From Pycnococcus provasolii (lineage: Eukaryota > Chlorophyta > Pseudoscourfieldiophyceae > Pseudoscourfieldiales > Pycnococcaceae), in assembly GCA_938743325.2 (NCBI GenBank), contig OW568883.1, positions 1 through 64,000 of the forward strand: a DNA stretch of 64,000 nt, written 5' to 3'. The translations under genes and the position numbers were made by a program. The notes beneath the pieces are model-generated. The model ran no database searches, was not told the origin of the DNA, and worked only from the letters and a program-made list of their open reading frames with translations. Shown one piece after another: positions 50,577-60,771 of the stretch. Numbering within the stretch: position 1 is the first letter of the stretch; every line of letters begins with the position of its first letter.

Positions 50577-50954
50577 TTCCTTCCTCTCCTCTCTATACAA
50601 CACATCACCACCTTAAGCACACGCCAACATCAAACCAAATAAAACGGCTGACTCGTTGATTAGCTTGTGCGTGACCAAAGCATAAAAATAACCTGTAAAT
50701 CTGTAAACCGTTTGACGACGACGGACATTCTTTAGAATATTTTTTTATACAAAAAGTAACCACAATGAAGAACCACAATGATGAATGAACTCCTCTTCAA
50801 AACGCGATCAAACTCAACAAGTGTTCCGGTTACACGACAAAGAACAATTCAGGCAATTTCCCGCTCTCAGCTTCCAAAGGAAGCGGATCTTCTTTCCGCA
50901 GGAATGCCGTCACATAGTCCAAGCGCAAAAACCGAAACGTGCAACTATCTGGCT
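50577..50954. other. Convergent spacer, 3' region of the selenoprotein
   Basis: This is the 3' side of the deiodinase-like gene (minus strand), where a SECIS element should lie. On the minus strand about 50915-50855 reads GTGACGGC, then a stem with an AAAG segment, then GGAAGCTGAG. This gives the 5' TGA and 3' GA pair expected at a SECIS core, but the stem is imperfect and I treat it as a candidate only. Confidence 0.3.
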
Positions 50955-51566
50955 CTAGTCACCATCTTGAATATTGTCGAGCCATCGGGGAATACAACTC
51001 GGATCGTGCATGCCACGCTCAGCACGAGAAACGAAGCCAATCGTGTTATTATTTGCAGTCAGCCCGAAGAATCGGAATGGCCACGGCGACCAGTCGCGTT
51101 CAAACTCGTCACCACGCTCGATGTCGTCGCACACCACCAAGTCCACCATATCTGCAAAGCACTCGAAGTCTCGGGCAAACGCACGCGCCTCCTCAATGCG
51201 AGCAGCCTGCTTGGTCGGTTGCTTGACTGACACGGGCCCTCGTCCAAGATTCGCGCGCGAGCTCCGAATCGGCCACTCGTCTTCCGCATGTGCCTCGGCA
51301 ATGTAGACGAAGAGGAAGCGCGCTCTGGATGCTTCGTTCGCACGCAAGCGCCGCAAATGCGGCACAAGCGCACGAATTGGCGGTCAAGAGATCGAGCCGG
51401 CAATGACGACGACTGGCAACCCACCACCGCACTTCGCTGCCGCCTCGAGCACAGTCATGCGCATTCCATCGATTGTTGTCATGCGCGAGGCAGGGGCGGC
51501 ATCACCTGGGCGAAGATTGCCCGCGCTCGCGCGGTTGAAGCGCACGTACAACGGCACTTCTTTCAA
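50955..51566 (-). CDS. Iodothyronine-deiodinase-like selenoprotein with in-frame UGA
   Basis: A thioredoxin-fold protein of the deiodinase family interrupted by one TGA at 51384-51386. The context is VVVIAGSIS-U-PPIRALVPHL, matching the family's GSCT-U-PPF active site with selenocysteine at the stop. Downstream is RFLFVYIAEAHAEDEWPI, the family's VYIEEAH-x-x-DGW signature. Upstream is LRPGDAAPASRM, typical of the fold's start. The reading frame continues 136 codons past the TGA to a TAA/TAG/TGA-terminated end at 50955. Read with selenocysteine, the visible product has about 203 residues. The true 5' end is unresolved: the frame lacks an ATG before an in-frame TGA at 51576-51578, so an upstream exon or an internal start (51479 region) is likely. 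Substrate is unknown; algal relatives are not thyroid enzymes. Confidence 0.82.
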
Positions 51567-51860
51567 ATCTGGATATCACGTCGTCAAAAACCACCTCGAA
51601 AAGGGGACGTTCCGGAAAAAGTAAGTGCCAGCTGACCTTAACAAGATCGTGCGTGCGCCCTGTCGCTAGGTGCCATCTTTGAATGCGCAAGCAAAACGCG
51701 TTTTGTAATTGGTGTTTGCGTCGACGGATGGAGACCGAGGAAGACTAGCAAGCAAGGTGCAAGGCGACACGAAGGCGATCAGGCGTTACCAAAGGCCATC
51801 AGGCCATCTCTTAACAAAGTTATAAAATAAAGTAAGTAGCTGTGATAAATATTATTTTTG

Positions 51861-51906
<46 letters not shown>

Positions 51907-52203
51907 GCTCACGCACGTAGAACAACAGCTGTGTTGTGTTCTTCAACGGCCATTTTCTGCAAAACGAAGGATTCTCCGGAGAAAACCGGAGGAATTCCGG
52001 TGGACTTGTTGGGGGGATCCGTCGCTGCACTGATAGAGTTCATGCTATGGTGTAACTTCTACGTACGGACGGACTGCCTTGCCTTACGCAGGCCACCTCG
52101 CCTTGCCTCGCCTTGCCCCTCGCCTCGCCATCCGCGTAGCCACTCGCTCGTAGCCACTCGCCGCGCCATTCATTCCGCGCGGCCGGCAACCACCGCCGCC
52201 ATC
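51567..52203. other. Spacer upstream of the Crypton-like gene
   Basis: Holds an (AAC)n microsatellite at about 51862-51906 and a CGCCTTGC-type repeat at 52075-52135. The first exon of the deiodinase-like gene may lie here. No other gene recognised. Confidence 0.4.
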
Positions 52204-54822
52204 ATGAACCATGTCGGTAGTTCGAAGAGCTGGACAGGCCAAAAGGCAAACGTTGTCCGGATCCACGATGTCTTTGCACAGACTTGCAAAGACACAATGT
52301 GGTCCGATTGCACTGAGGAGGAGCTCACGTCGAAGGCGCGCTACGCGAGGTTCGCAGACTTCCTCGTCGACGGATATAGGTCAAAGCAGAACGAGCAACT
52401 TAGCATCAATCCCGCGGTGAACTATCTGACTACGCTCATCAATCTGGCGAAGGCGAGGGTCGCCACTTCTGAGAGGAAGGAGACGCGAATGTTCTTCACT
52501 TGTCTAGAGAAGAACTCGGCAACAGAGGAGAGCGCTTGGCTAGAGGGACTGAAGCACAATATGAAAAGGGTGATATTCGAAAGGCAGAAGGAGCACGGTG
52601 AGCTGATTGACAAGAGCGCGACGCCGATCTACTCGGATACAATTCGTGCGTGCGTGCGTGCCTACCAGCTTACCACTGGCTCGGCCGAGGCGATCATGAG
52701 GGCGCTCGTCATCATATGCCTATGGCTGGCTGCTGGACGTGCGTCGGAGGTTGCTTGGCTTACGTTCGACAGTTTGAAATGGGATTCGTTACACCAATGC
52801 GTTCTTCAAGAGGTGCTTCAGAGCAAGACCTCAAAGAGCAAGATGGTTGCTTATGTCGCAGGATCGTGCCGCCATCTGTGTTGGTTTCTTGCTTTCGGAG
52901 ACTTCCTCACGATGTGCTTGGCGTCGATAATCTACAACGAGGAGCGCTGCCAGAACTGGATGTTTCCAGACTTGCAAGGCTATGATGCGCCGCGCAAGAG
53001 GGTCGGCACATACTTCAAAGCTCTGCGCCCATCATCGAGGAGCGCGGGGGCCCGTAAGTTCCCGGAAGTGGACGGCCTGCCAGACGACATCTCGGGCGGT
53101 GGAGTACGCCCTGGTGCGGCTAATACGCTCGTGACGCACATGCCCGTGGAGCTCGCATGTGCTGTCACTGGACACGACATGAGACAACAGAGTGCCTTAT
53201 ATGAATATATTGACGCGCATGTCTCGCCGTTGATACCTGGGTCGACGGTCTTGGCAGGGTGGCCAGCGTTCCCTTGGGGACAGCTCGGCAAAGCGCCAAC
53301 GCCGCCAGACTTGGCGCCCATCGAGGAGCGCGGGGTCCCCTTGATTGCCTTAGATGACATCATTGACAAGCTGTACAACATCGACAGCGCCACACCGCCC
53401 ATGTTAGGGAAGACTGGGAGCTTACGACCGGCAATGCGGTGCGCCTTCGCATCGCAGCTGATGTATTTTTCCGAGCGTCGCGCAGTTGGTGAGGCGCACG
53501 ACATTCGTCTGAGCATGGTAAACGCCGTAGGGGCCATCATGAAGTGCGATGCGGCGACAGCTATGGAGTCCATCCTCTCGTGGGGTGCAGTCGTGAGGGA
53601 GAGATTTGACAGCAAGAACTCTCGACTTCACGCAAATTCCACGAACAGCATCCGTACACCGCTTGCGACCGTATCAGACAACGTTGGCGTGCTCTCCTCT
53701 ACGATCGGCAAATATATACATGAACAGCGCATGACGATACAAACGTTGGAGACAATGATAGCCACGTTGAATGCTCGAATAGCAGATTTGGAACTAGTTC
53801 GCCCCTCAAGCGCCGCTACCGCAGCTGCACCCGCATCCGCCGCTCCGAGTGCCGCCGCCACTGCCGGAGGTATATCCACCGCTCCGCCGCCGCAAATGCC
53901 GCAGACAAATGCCACCGCAACAGCAGCTCCTTCTCCCTTAAATGCTCTCATGGCGTACAACGCGGTGCCGGGTGTGAAGAGTGGCACGGCAAAGCTCGCC
54001 TGGGAATTCTACTGGGAAACCATGCAAGATGGCGGAGAAGTTCGTGGGAAATGGAAGTCAGACGGGGAGAAGGGAAGAGCAAAGAAAACCGTCGAGTGGT
54101 TCAATGCGATGGCTACGGAAACGGAAAAGGCGGTGCTGAAGAACAAGACTACAGAAGTAGGCTTGCGGAAGAAGCTCGCGAAGAAGATCCACGACCTTAT
54201 CCTTGTCAGAATTCGCGAAGCCTTCCGAGAACATGGAGCAGTGAAGGGATCTGTGAAACCTGGATCTGTGATGACATCCGGATTCATAGAGTCACGCGTG
54301 AAAGAGTTGAAGAAGGATCATAACAGCACCATCGACATCAGCACATTTGCCGTGTGGCGGGTGAACTACGAGAGCCCAGACGTGGATGCCACGCCGGGGA
54401 CCGCCGAGCCGCAGACGAAGAAACGCAAGGCGAACGCAAAGCCGGTCATGTTCTGTACTCCTCCACCTACGATAGGTTCGCAGTCGCTCGCCGCCTCGAG
54501 CGGAGGCAGCGGGAGCGGAGGCAGCAAGGGCGGAGCCAGCGGGGGCAGCGGGAGCGGAGGCAGCGGGGGCGGTGGCAAGACTGGCAGCGGGAGCGGCAAC
54601 CTCACCGGCACGGTGCTGTCTCGGCTATTCGCCGCCGCCACCGCGGTGCGATCGCCGTCGGGCCCGAGAGCCGAGGCCGGGAGCTGTGGGAACCCAGGTT
54701 GTGTAATACCCACGGGGCACACGTGCCGCAAATGCGGCACGCCTGTGTGCACATTGTGTGCTGGTAAATTGGGATTGGAGGGGGTTTGGGAATGTAATGT
54801 GTGTAATGCACTGCCAATTTAA
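52204..54822 (+). mobile_element. Crypton-like tyrosine recombinase element
   Basis: An 872-residue protein from the ATG at 52204. Residues about 170-340 form a tyrosine-recombinase catalytic region: AAGRASEVAWLTFDSL (first Arg), GGGVRPGAANTLVTH (second Arg), VTGHDMRQQSALYEYID (His then Tyr). A coiled-coil-like segment and Ala-rich linker follow. Residues about 580-720 resemble a GCR1-type DNA-binding region (AWEFYWETMQDGGEVRGKW). After a Gly/Ser linker there is a cysteine cluster, GHTCRKCGTPVCTLC and WECNVC, a cross-brace zinc finger like those ending piggyBac transposases. No reverse transcriptase is present, so a Crypton rather than DIRS element is the best fit. The element's ends are not defined. 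Confidence 0.7.
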
Positions 54823-55318
54823 AATTGTGTCAGCCAAGAAAAACAAATCAGATCATATGTATCTGACTTTTGGGAAAAATTGTCCCAAATGTCAGTTGAC
54901 CACCTTCTAAGCTTGTCAAATAAGTCCCATGCACTTGTAGTTTTTCTGGCAAGGTGTGCTCGTAGGGTGGGCATCCTGAAAAACAAGATTGCCGCCTTGG
55001 GAGCTCCTGGAATGTTGGAACCCTTCGGGCGACTTGGATTTCCGAGGAGTACGGATGTCCTCGGAAAGTTGGAGAAAGTTTTTCCGAGGAGTACGGATGT
55101 CCTCGAGAAAGTTTTTGTTTTTTCCCTTCCCTTCCCTTTCCTTTCTTCCTCCGGAATTTTGGGGGGGTCCTCCGGAATCGGCCCCTTTTCATACCCACCA
55201 AAGAAACGCTCCGAAGGGTAACCCTAACCCTAATAACCCTCGGAGTTCTTCTACTTTTTACCTTGGGTTGGCGCGCTCCAGTCTATCTCCCTCTCATTCT
55301 CGCCGCCGTCACCGTCAC

Positions 55319-55350
<32 letters not shown>

Positions 55351-55439
55351 ACCCGAAGTCTCGCAGCTACAGAGGCAGCTACCTCTACCGTCGCTCACCC
55401 CTTCGCACTTCCCTCTAGGCTCCAGACTAACGCCGTACC
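54823..55439. other. Spacer with tandem hairpins and telobox
   Basis: No gene recognised. It may include the 3' end of the Crypton-like element. It contains the two hairpins listed next, pyrimidine-rich DNA, a CCCTAA doublet at 55218-55240 and a GTCGCC microsatellite near 55310-55350. Confidence 0.5.
55039..55110. repeat. Tandem hairpin repeat
   Basis: Two direct copies, 42 bp apart, of a stem-loop: TTTCCGAGGA, 9-base loop GTACGGATG, then the complementary arm. The first copy (55039-55067) is perfect; the second (55081-55110) has one inserted base. Confidence 0.85.
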
Positions 55440-55772
55440 ATGGGCATTCGTCCGTTCGCAGGAAAGGGCGTGGGGTTCGGGGCGGGCGCAGGCTGCGGGT
55501 TTGGCATCGGCTGGGGATTCGGAGGCATGCGTGTCGGTGCGCTGCCTCTCATGATTGGCGCAGGAGGAGGGTGCGGCGTCGGTGTCGGAGTCGGGTGGGG
55601 ATTTGGAGCTGCGCTAGGAGCACGCTACATCGACCACGCCGTCGAGTTTAGCGAGGTGACGAGACGACGGACCACTCCAAGGAAAAACAACGACGACGAC
55701 GACGACCGCGCGCCGCTCGCGCGAATGACGAGCAGCTTTGCCAAGGTGGTTGCAAAAAGTGCGTGGCGATAG
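55440..55772 (+). CDS. Small glycine-rich protein, TGD5/AS8-like
   Basis: A 110-residue protein. Residues about 8-65 are built of Gly-rich hydrophobic stretches (GFGAGAGCGFGIGWGFGGM, then GGGCGVGVGVGWGFGAALGA), followed by a polar, Asp-rich tail. This pattern resembles plant TGD5 and cadmium-induced AS8 proteins. TGD5 acts in ER-to-plastid lipid transfer with the TGD1-4 transporter. The match rests on a low-complexity region, so the assignment is tentative. Confidence 0.55.
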   Translation: MGIRPFAGKGVGFGAGAGCGFGIGWGFGGMRVGALPLMIGAGGGCGVGVGVGWGFGAALGARYIDHAVEFSEVTRRRTTPRKNNDDDDDRAPLARMTSSFAKVVAKSAWR

Positions 55773-55834
55773 CCAGTTGTAAAAAAAACGTTAGTCGTTG
55801 TTGTCGAAGGTTAATAAAAATAAAATAAACAGTA

Positions 55835-57397
55835 TTACAGCTTGTTGTTCTCGAAGCAGCCGCGAACGGGTGCACCACGCGCCTCGGCGAGGCTGAGTGC
55901 GGCGCTCACCACGGCGTCGTCGCCGCCTGCGACGTCGTCGGAAACAAGCGTTGCCGCGACAAACGCGTCGCCCATCGCATCGCCGCGATCGCCACCCGCA
56001 CTTGCCACCTCGTCCGCCGTCTCAACCACACGGCGATACCCGTCGTACACGCGCCGAGCGGCACTCTCGTCGTCGCCACACGCGGACACGAGGTGGCGCG
56101 CACGCTCGCCCGCACCGAGCGCGTGGAGAAAGTCGCTCTGAGGCACAGGGCCGTGAAAGCGCACGCCGTGGCGATATTCGTCGCTCACCTCCTCGTTCGC
56201 CGATGCGGTGGCTAGCGCCATCGCTCCGAAGTCGACGCAGGCGCTCAAGTCCGCAGATAGCGCTGGCGCTGCAAGCGGATGCACCTGCCTGTGTGCCTTG
56301 ATCGCACGCACGCTCGCCTCGTACGGCTCTCCGCGCCCATAGTCGACGAAGAGCGCCGCGCCGCCGTCGCGTCTCAGACGACGTGTCACCTCCACGCACG
56401 CCGCCATCGCCTTTCCTGAAATCTCTACGGAACGCAGGCGGTCGCGCACACTCGGGTCCATTGCCGCGAGACGTCGCGGCAGCAGCATAGCGGACGCGGC
56501 CGTCGCACCTGGTGCGACGACGTATCGAAATCCGCCTGCGGATGGCGCATCCGCTGCAACGTCGAGATCCACGCCGTGGTCGACGCCGCCGTCGCCGTCG
56601 CCGTCGGCATCGCCGTCACGATCGTCAACATCGACGAGCACCTCGCGCCAGGCGCCATCTCGCTCTTGCCGTCGAAATACGTGCGTTGGCAAGGCGTCGA
56701 GGAATTCGTGCGCTATGACAATGGTCGGCACTCCGTGCGGCACGTCCGCAATCTCCGCGTGCCAAGACACGCTCGCGACGCCGTCGTGGAACCTGGCAAG
56801 TCTCTGTCGCTGGTTGTCGCGCAAGTGCGGGCTCGACTCGACGAGCGACACGTGGCACTGCTCTAGCCTGCGCTTGCCGTCGGGTAGCATGCTGAGCGTG
56901 CGCAGCACGTCGTCCATGAGCGTGCCGTTTCCAGGTCCAAGTTCGACGATGCGCCACGGCTGCGGTTTGGCTGATCGCGCGGCGCACACAGTGTGTACCC
57001 AAAGTCCGACGGACTCTCCGAAGATCTGCGTCATCTCTGGAGAAGTGACGAAGTCCCCCTTTGATCCTAGTATAGAGGCTGCCTCAGAGCGCGCGTAGTA
57101 CCCCAAAGAAGGGTGCTGCAAAGTTTCTCTCGTGAATTCCGCGACAGAGATCGGTCCACCTCGAAACCGAATAATCCCAGCGATGTGCGCCGGCAAGGAT
57201 GACACCGACGACGACGACGACAAGGGCGCAGAAGACAAGGGCGCGCGTTGTGAATATGTTCTCGAAGGTGGAAACATGGATGCCAACGTGGATGTGGATG
57301 TGGATGCACGCACTGACACGCATGACAGTGAGCACGTATATGTTCTCCAAGACCAAGGGCCCAACCGGTTCATCATGGCGAACATCGCTAGCGCCAT
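55835..57397 (-). CDS. NDUFAF7: NDUFAF7/MidA-like protein arginine methyltransferase
   Basis: NDUFAF7 dimethylates an arginine of complex I subunit NDUFS2 in mitochondria, an early assembly step. The 520-residue protein begins with a Ser/Thr-rich presequence. The family motifs follow: GGPISVAEFTRETLQHPSLG, YYARSEA, GDFVTSPEMTQIFGE, and the SAM-binding VELGPGNGTLMDDVLR. EFLDALPTHVF and VDYGRGEPYEASVRAI also match. An acidic insertion (about residues 255-280, DGDADGDGDGG) is microsatellite-encoded. CACCCTAACCCC lies 66 bp upstream of the ATG. It is convergent with the TGD5-like gene. Confidence 0.93.
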   Translation of the reverse strand: MALAMFAMMNRLGPWSWRTYTCSLSCVSVRASTSTSTLASMFPPSRTYSQRAPLSSAPLSSSSSVSSLPAHIAGIIRFRGGPISVAEFTRETLQHPSLGYYARSEAASILGSKGDFVTSPEMTQIFGESVGLWVHTVCAARSAKPQPWRIVELGPGNGTLMDDVLRTLSMLPDGKRRLEQCHVSLVESSPHLRDNQRQRLARFHDGVASVSWHAEIADVPHGVPTIVIAHEFLDALPTHVFRRQERDGAWREVLVDVDDRDGDADGDGDGGVDHGVDLDVAADAPSAGGFRYVVAPGATAASAMLLPRRLAAMDPSVRDRLRSVEISGKAMAACVEVTRRLRRDGGAALFVDYGRGEPYEASVRAIKAHRQVHPLAAPALSADLSACVDFGAMALATASANEEVSDEYRHGVRFHGPVPQSDFLHALGAGERARHLVSACGDDESAARRVYDGYRRVVETADEVASAGGDRGDAMGDAFVAATLVSDDVAGGDDAVVSAALSLAEARGAPVRGCFENNKL

Positions 57398-57611
57398 GGG
57401 AGGGGAAGGAGGGAGGGCGAAAACGAATGGGAAATCAGAAATCTCTTCCCCTATGATAATAACACCCTAACCCCCAAAATCCAAATCCATCCAAGCACGT
57501 GAACCCCTTGGAGAATCATCTCTGTCCGTGTCCGTTACTGCATTTGGAAATCTGTCTGTGACCCGTTTGGTCACGTGCGAGTACATTTACTCCAGGTATT
57601 TTCATATATCA

Positions 57612-59053
57612 ATGGCGCCTTCGCTCCCACTGGGGAGTGTTGCCCACCACCATACTCGTGGTGGTGGTGGTTCAGCTCAATCTCGTCGTCGTTCATGCCA
57701 ATCATCATGCGTGCTTCGGCTTGTGCGATGGCACTTTCTCAAAGACGCCTTGCTCATCGCTGCGCTTGGTTTATTCTTGGTGGCAATCATACAACAAATC
57801 TCAATCATTACAACCAACAACAAATACGAGCGCGCGCAATCTGCACCAACGACAAACTGGCAGTCACGCCAGTTGAACAACAATGCCAACAACACAATGA
57901 TAGGCGCGGTCGACGACGTGCCCACCGCGACGCGGATTAACATGGGTCCTAATCCTGGATCCTTGAACCTGGATCCTATTTCTGGATCTTTAACCTGGGT
58001 GGACGTTCCTGCAGCACCACTCGTCGACGACAACTTCGATCCACAACCATCCTCCATTGCGGACATCACCGCGTCACGTGGAGCTTTTGAGGGGAGCGGA
58101 AATCGGAGAGAGGCTGGAAATAATATTGGCGTGAGCGGTGCCTACCTGAAACCCGTCACCCTTTTCTTCGACGACGTGTTTCGCGCCAGCCAGGAGCCCA
58201 GGACCAGTCGTCCTATTTCCCGATCGACGTCGACCTCGATTGCCTGCCGCTTTGGCCAAAATATCATGCTGGACATGAGGACAACTTTAAAATCGGAAAC
58301 GCGGACGCATGCCTGACGTTTGTTGACAAGGCCAAATGGTGCGAAGTGACTCGTTTGGCTGTTAAGTTTGAAAAAAGGCCCCTGGTGTGGTTGAACTTCC
58401 AGTCGCTATGGAGACATGAAGCGGCGCGGGGCCTTTCCTGCCCGATAAACAATACGTTCTACACGAGCACAGCTTTCAACAAGTCTGCGTACAATCCGCG
58501 TCTGCACATTCCAGTGCCGACGCCAACCTTTCAGAACTACCGGTACCCTACCAGCACCTCTGATGTGCTCGCGCGGTGTCGAGAGGCGAAATTGCTGGCG
58601 TCCTTTTACGGTCAGATTGCGACGGAAGAACGGAAGGAAATCGTGCGCGCGTTCCGAAACGTGTCCGGCACATCCGTGCTCGATAGCGGCGGTTACGGGG
58701 CGGGGGGCGCTAGAATGTACGAACTCCTATTAGACTCGAAGTTTGGTCTAGTACCCGCGGGAGACGGTTGGCACTCGTATCGGCTCGTGGAAGTCATGGC
58801 CATGGGCGTGGTCCCTGTCGTTCTGTCGTCGCAGTGGATCCTGCCGTTCGAGTCGTCCCTGGATTGGAAGAGCTTTGCGATCGATGCGCGCGATACCAGC
58901 CTACAGAAATTGCCATCGCTCCTTCGCAGCGAGCTCCCCAGAGCTTGCGACATGGGTGCAAAAGCGTACGGCGTGTATCATGAGTACATGGCTACACCAT
59001 CCGCAATCGTAAGGGGTATCCAGAAGCACGTGAACGCTTTTTCTACGCCGTAA
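57612..59053 (+). CDS. Exostosin-family (GT47-type) glycosyltransferase, one predicted intron
   Basis: A type II membrane protein: from the ATG at 57612 the N-terminus is basic, followed by one signal anchor (DALLIAALGLFLVAIIQQISII, about residues 54-76). A 71-bp intron (58131-58201) is predicted; without it the frame shifts. Spliced length is 456 residues. The C-terminal half shows the exostosin region: NPRLHIPVPTP, LASFYGQ, then YELLLDSKFGLVPAGDGWHSYRLVEVMAMGVVPVVLSSQWILPF, the donor-binding signature of the family. It likely acts in the Golgi on a cell-wall or proteoglycan polymer. Substrate unknown. Confidence 0.85.
58131..58201 (+). other. Predicted intron in the exostosin-like gene
   Basis: Donor TTGGC|GTGAGC, acceptor GAGCCCAG|GACCAG, with a pyrimidine tract (CACCCTTTTCTTC). 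Removing 71 bp joins two frames in phase 0 (NNIG then DQSSYFPIDVD). A frameshift at the same place is the alternative. Confidence 0.6.
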
Positions 59054-59307
59054 ATGGGCTGGGTTCTCCAAGACGAACCATCACACGCGTTTCCCCGTTT
59101 TCTCACCTGTAAAAAAAGGAGGTCACATCAGCAATCAGAAACCCTCCTCCGAAAACGATTCCACTGCGCACATTTTGAGTACGGAAGCGCATGGTCACAC
59201 TACTTGATGACTGAAGAGAGAGTCACGCTTTCTAATCCCCGAAATCCCATCCCCTCTCACATAGATGAAGGTGGCGACAGAAGAAGAACGAGCTTTACAT
59301 GTCGCGG

Positions 59308-60237
59308 TCATACCTTCCTGTCGGGTCTCGGCAAGTCGAACGTCCCTCCTAGTGTGGCGTACGTGTTGCCTCCCAGTCTGCTGATAGGCCTCAGCTTCGC
59401 GACGTCAACGACGCCCTTCCCGCCCTCGTTCACGCCGTACACCGCGGGGTGGAAGTGAAACATCACAACCTCGCCAAGCACAACCGTGCAAGAAGGCTTG
59501 CCGTTCACCGCGCTGTTCAACTCGTGCAGGTGTTTCACCTTGCACTCCATACTGATAGCCGCCTCCCCGACGCGCGGCGCGGCGGCGTGCCGGCAATCCC
59601 ACACCTTCGTCAAACCCGCGAGCTCGAACTCGTCGACGTGCGGGTCGAAGTTGCCGCACGTGTGGTTCGCGCTCTCGACGTACCAGTCGGACATTATGCT
59701 GACGACGAAGGTTCCCGTCGCCTCGATGTTCGCGAGCGTGTCCTTTCGCGCACCACCTCGCATGCTGCTCCTGCATATTCCGATCGCGACGACGGGCGGG
59801 TCGTGCGACACGCCTCCGAAGTACGAGAACGGCGCGAGGTTCACGAAGCCGTCCGCGCTGATGGTGCTTGTGAGAGCGATGGGTCTCGGCACGACTGTGG
59901 ACACGAAGAGCGCGTACGTTCCCCCAGGCACTTCTGCGGGCGTCAGTGAGACTGTGGTTGCGTCAGCGCCGTACGGGCAGCTTTGCGGTCGGTCTCCTCC
60001 GGGTTGCCACGACGGGTGCGGCGACGCGCCACTCGTGATGGTCGCCGCGCCGCCGCTTTTCGATCGAGTGGTACTCCCCAAGTTGCCATGATTCCGCCGA
60101 TTTGTTTTTTTTCTCAAAAACTGAACAAACTTGGAGGAGAAGACGCCGGAGATGAACGACGCAGAGATGAGCGTCGCCAGATTACGCTCCTGGAGCGCCT
60201 CGACCAAGTCCAATAACGAGTCGACGAGGCGGGACAT
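59308..60237 (-). CDS. Flavin-reductase-like (FMN-binding split barrel) protein
   Basis: A 309-residue protein. Residues 1-40 hold a hydrophobic, helical stretch (LATLISASFISGVFSSKFVQ), likely a membrane anchor or targeting segment. The domain at about 105-300 matches the flavin reductase family: STVVPRPIALTSTIS, GFVNLAPFSYFGGVSHDPPVVAIGI, RKDTLANIEATGTFVVSI, and ELAGLTKV. These proteins bind FMN and often reduce flavin or metals with NAD(P)H. The physiological substrate is unknown. Confidence 0.88.
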   Translation of the reverse strand: MSRLVDSLLDLVEALQERNLATLISASFISGVFSSKFVQFLRKKTNRRNHGNLGSTTRSKSGGAATITSGASPHPSWQPGGDRPQSCPYGADATTVSLTPAEVPGGTYALFVSTVVPRPIALTSTISADGFVNLAPFSYFGGVSHDPPVVAIGICRSSMRGGARKDTLANIEATGTFVVSIMSDWYVESANHTCGNFDPHVDEFELAGLTKVWDCRHAAAPRVGEAAISMECKVKHLHELNSAVNGKPSCTVVLGEVVMFHFHPAVYGVNEGGKGVVDVAKLRPISRLGGNTYATLGGTFDLPRPDRKV

Positions 60238-60771
60238 GACGCGAGCTGAAGTGACACCGGGCGCGGGGGGCGGAGGAGGGAGATTTCAAACAAAACCCGG
60301 GAAAAAAATCCCCCGCAACGTTCGGGGGTTTTCCCAGGACCTCAACCCCCAAATCATCGGCGTCACAGATTCCATTTCATGCAGTCAGGTGTGAGTGTTT
60401 ACGTGGTGATTTTCCACGCCTATGGTGAGTTAGCTGACGTGCGCGTGCTCCGCCTCCAGCCTGAACCAGCAAGGCGAAGGCAGCGGCAGTGGCGCCTGTG
60501 CGACGCACGGCTGGGGAAGGCTTGGCAACGTAACCTTAGGCGAAGACAACATCTTATGATGACAACAAGTAAAAGTTGTCAATGATGATTGCTCTCACGC
60601 CGGACGCATACGGAAGACCTGCGGCCTGATGTAGATAGTAGCTTTGAAAAATCACATGTGCCAAATACAAATGGCGCCATTCGCTGAATGGGCTGAATTT
60701 TGGGGAATGGGAATGGTCTAACTAGCTAGACGATCGTTGAAACTCTATTACATTACACAATGAGATATATC
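60238..60771. other. Intergenic spacer
   Basis: No gene confirmed. CCCCCGCAACGTTCGGGGG at 60310-60330 is a short hairpin. Around 60556-60622, ATGATGA and CTGA boxes and a TGACAAC/GTTGTCA hairpin occur, but I do not accept a snoRNA on this evidence. Confidence 0.4.

Noticed and set aside
51576-51578. Second in-frame TGA upstream of the deiodinase-like domain as another selenocysteine
   Set aside because: It lies outside the conserved fold and has no Cys/Sec counterpart in the family; an upstream intron or exon boundary is more likely.
60556-60622. C/D-box snoRNA-like arrangement (ATGATGA ... CTGA)
   Set aside because: Boxes are short and frequent by chance, the terminal stem is weak and no guide target could be checked.
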